Source: Cristatella mucedo (lineage: Eukaryota > Bryozoa > Phylactolaemata > Cristatellidae). From it: 64,000 nt of DNA. Below the pieces are notes generated by a model. The model made no database searches and was not told the origin of the DNA. It saw only the letters and a list, made by a program, of their open reading frames with translations. Positions 63,335 to 64,000 of this stretch are shown piece by piece. Positions within the stretch are counted from its first letter, which is position 1, and each line of letters starts with the position of its first letter. The translations under genes were made by a program, and so were the position numbers. The DNA lies in assembly GCA_009760855.2 (NCBI GenBank), contig WPIO01000056.1, positions 738,501 to 802,500 on the forward strand, given 5' to 3'.

Positions 63335-64000
63335 ACGTGACTTCTAGCTGCCTCCCTAGCAGGCTGCTCAACAGCTCACGCTCAGCGCTAGACTCACCGA
63401 CCGGCAGACCGTTGCTCCAGTGACTGAGCGACTACGGCCAGGCACAAGCCTTATATAGTAGCCAGGCCATAAAAGTCACACGAATTATTGCAATTATAAT
63501 CGTGATTATAATCCCAAAATAAAGTGATTATAATCGCCATAGTATGCAAAACGATGCTCATAAGTCTTGGCTTATTGTGGTTTTCTCATAAGCAGCGGTC
63601 CAAAGCAGCAGCCAAGCTCTTAGTTCTTAATCGAGGCTCAGCTGTCAGCTGCTCATAGTTTATAATCACGGGCATTACACTAACAACAACACTCCACTGC
63701 CCAGCATGCTCTCTGGCGTGTCTGACAAACTGGCACAGACAGCGAAGCCTATCTGCATTTGGTCTAATAGTGTGCGGTGAGCAGCTGGCTGGCTGGCCCT
63801 TGAGGCGACTGACGCAGCCGCCTGAGGCTGCTGCGATGGGACGCGTGGACTGAGAGGAGTGAGGCTTGTTGCCCTGCGAGCGGCTGCTGCCTCGGACTGC
63901 GGTTGAAGCCGCCTCGGTGTTTCCATGTCGTCGCGTATGTGCCGCCAGAGTGCGGCAAGCTACAGCTCGGTCCAAGTCTGTAAACATGCTCAGCTAGCTC
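63335..64000. other. Right edge, nothing firmly recognised
   Basis: A minus-strand frame at about 63586-63987 is open but has no domain I recognise. The next upstream trio exons (more spectrin repeats, Sec14) are expected beyond the right edge. Confidence 0.4.

Overview
The window is animal nuclear DNA. It has many short exons with GT-AG splice sites on one strand, long introns full of microsatellites, tRNA-derived SINEs, L2/CR1-like LINE fragments and one decayed Tc1-type transposon. Nothing prokaryotic, organellar or viral was seen. The encoded protein is clearly TRIO/kalirin/UNC-73-like but well diverged from the vertebrate proteins as I remember them, so I infer an invertebrate. A lophotrochozoan or flatworm is a guess.

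One gene dominates. It is a partial TRIO-family Rho guanine-nucleotide exchange factor on the minus strand, reading from about 62.5 kb down to 11.46 kb, with its 5' end beyond the right edge. From right to left it encodes the last spectrin repeats (62.5-50.7 kb), the first DH domain (49.1-42.2 kb), the first PH domain (41.6-40.0 kb), a poorly conserved linker (about 39-24.9 kb), the second DH domain (24.7-19.2 kb) and the second PH domain (18.3 kb and 11.6 kb). About 28 exons are well supported and chain in phase; a few more are candidates. Intron positions and phases largely match between the two DH modules, which points to an old duplication of an intron-bearing module. I could not recognise an intact SH3 domain, nor an Ig or kinase tail.

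The left 11 kb holds a CpG-rich block (about 2.1-4.05 kb) with a candidate minus-strand first coding exon at 2.24-2.40 kb, possibly of another gene or transcript running off the left edge. A second GC-rich block at 31.9-33.2 kb lies in the linker introns and could be an internal promoter for a GEF2-only form (inference).

Repeats: two tRNA-derived SINE families (S1, S2) and two LINE families (A, with a TTA-rich tail; B, with an ATGTA-type tail) recur through the introns. The 3' half of S1 resembles the 3' tail of LINE A, so LINE A is its likely mobilising partner. A Tc1-like element with intact terminal inverted repeats (21,611-23,311) contains one S1 and one S2 copy. Long GA/CT and CA/GT tracts and several strong hairpins make up much of the rest.
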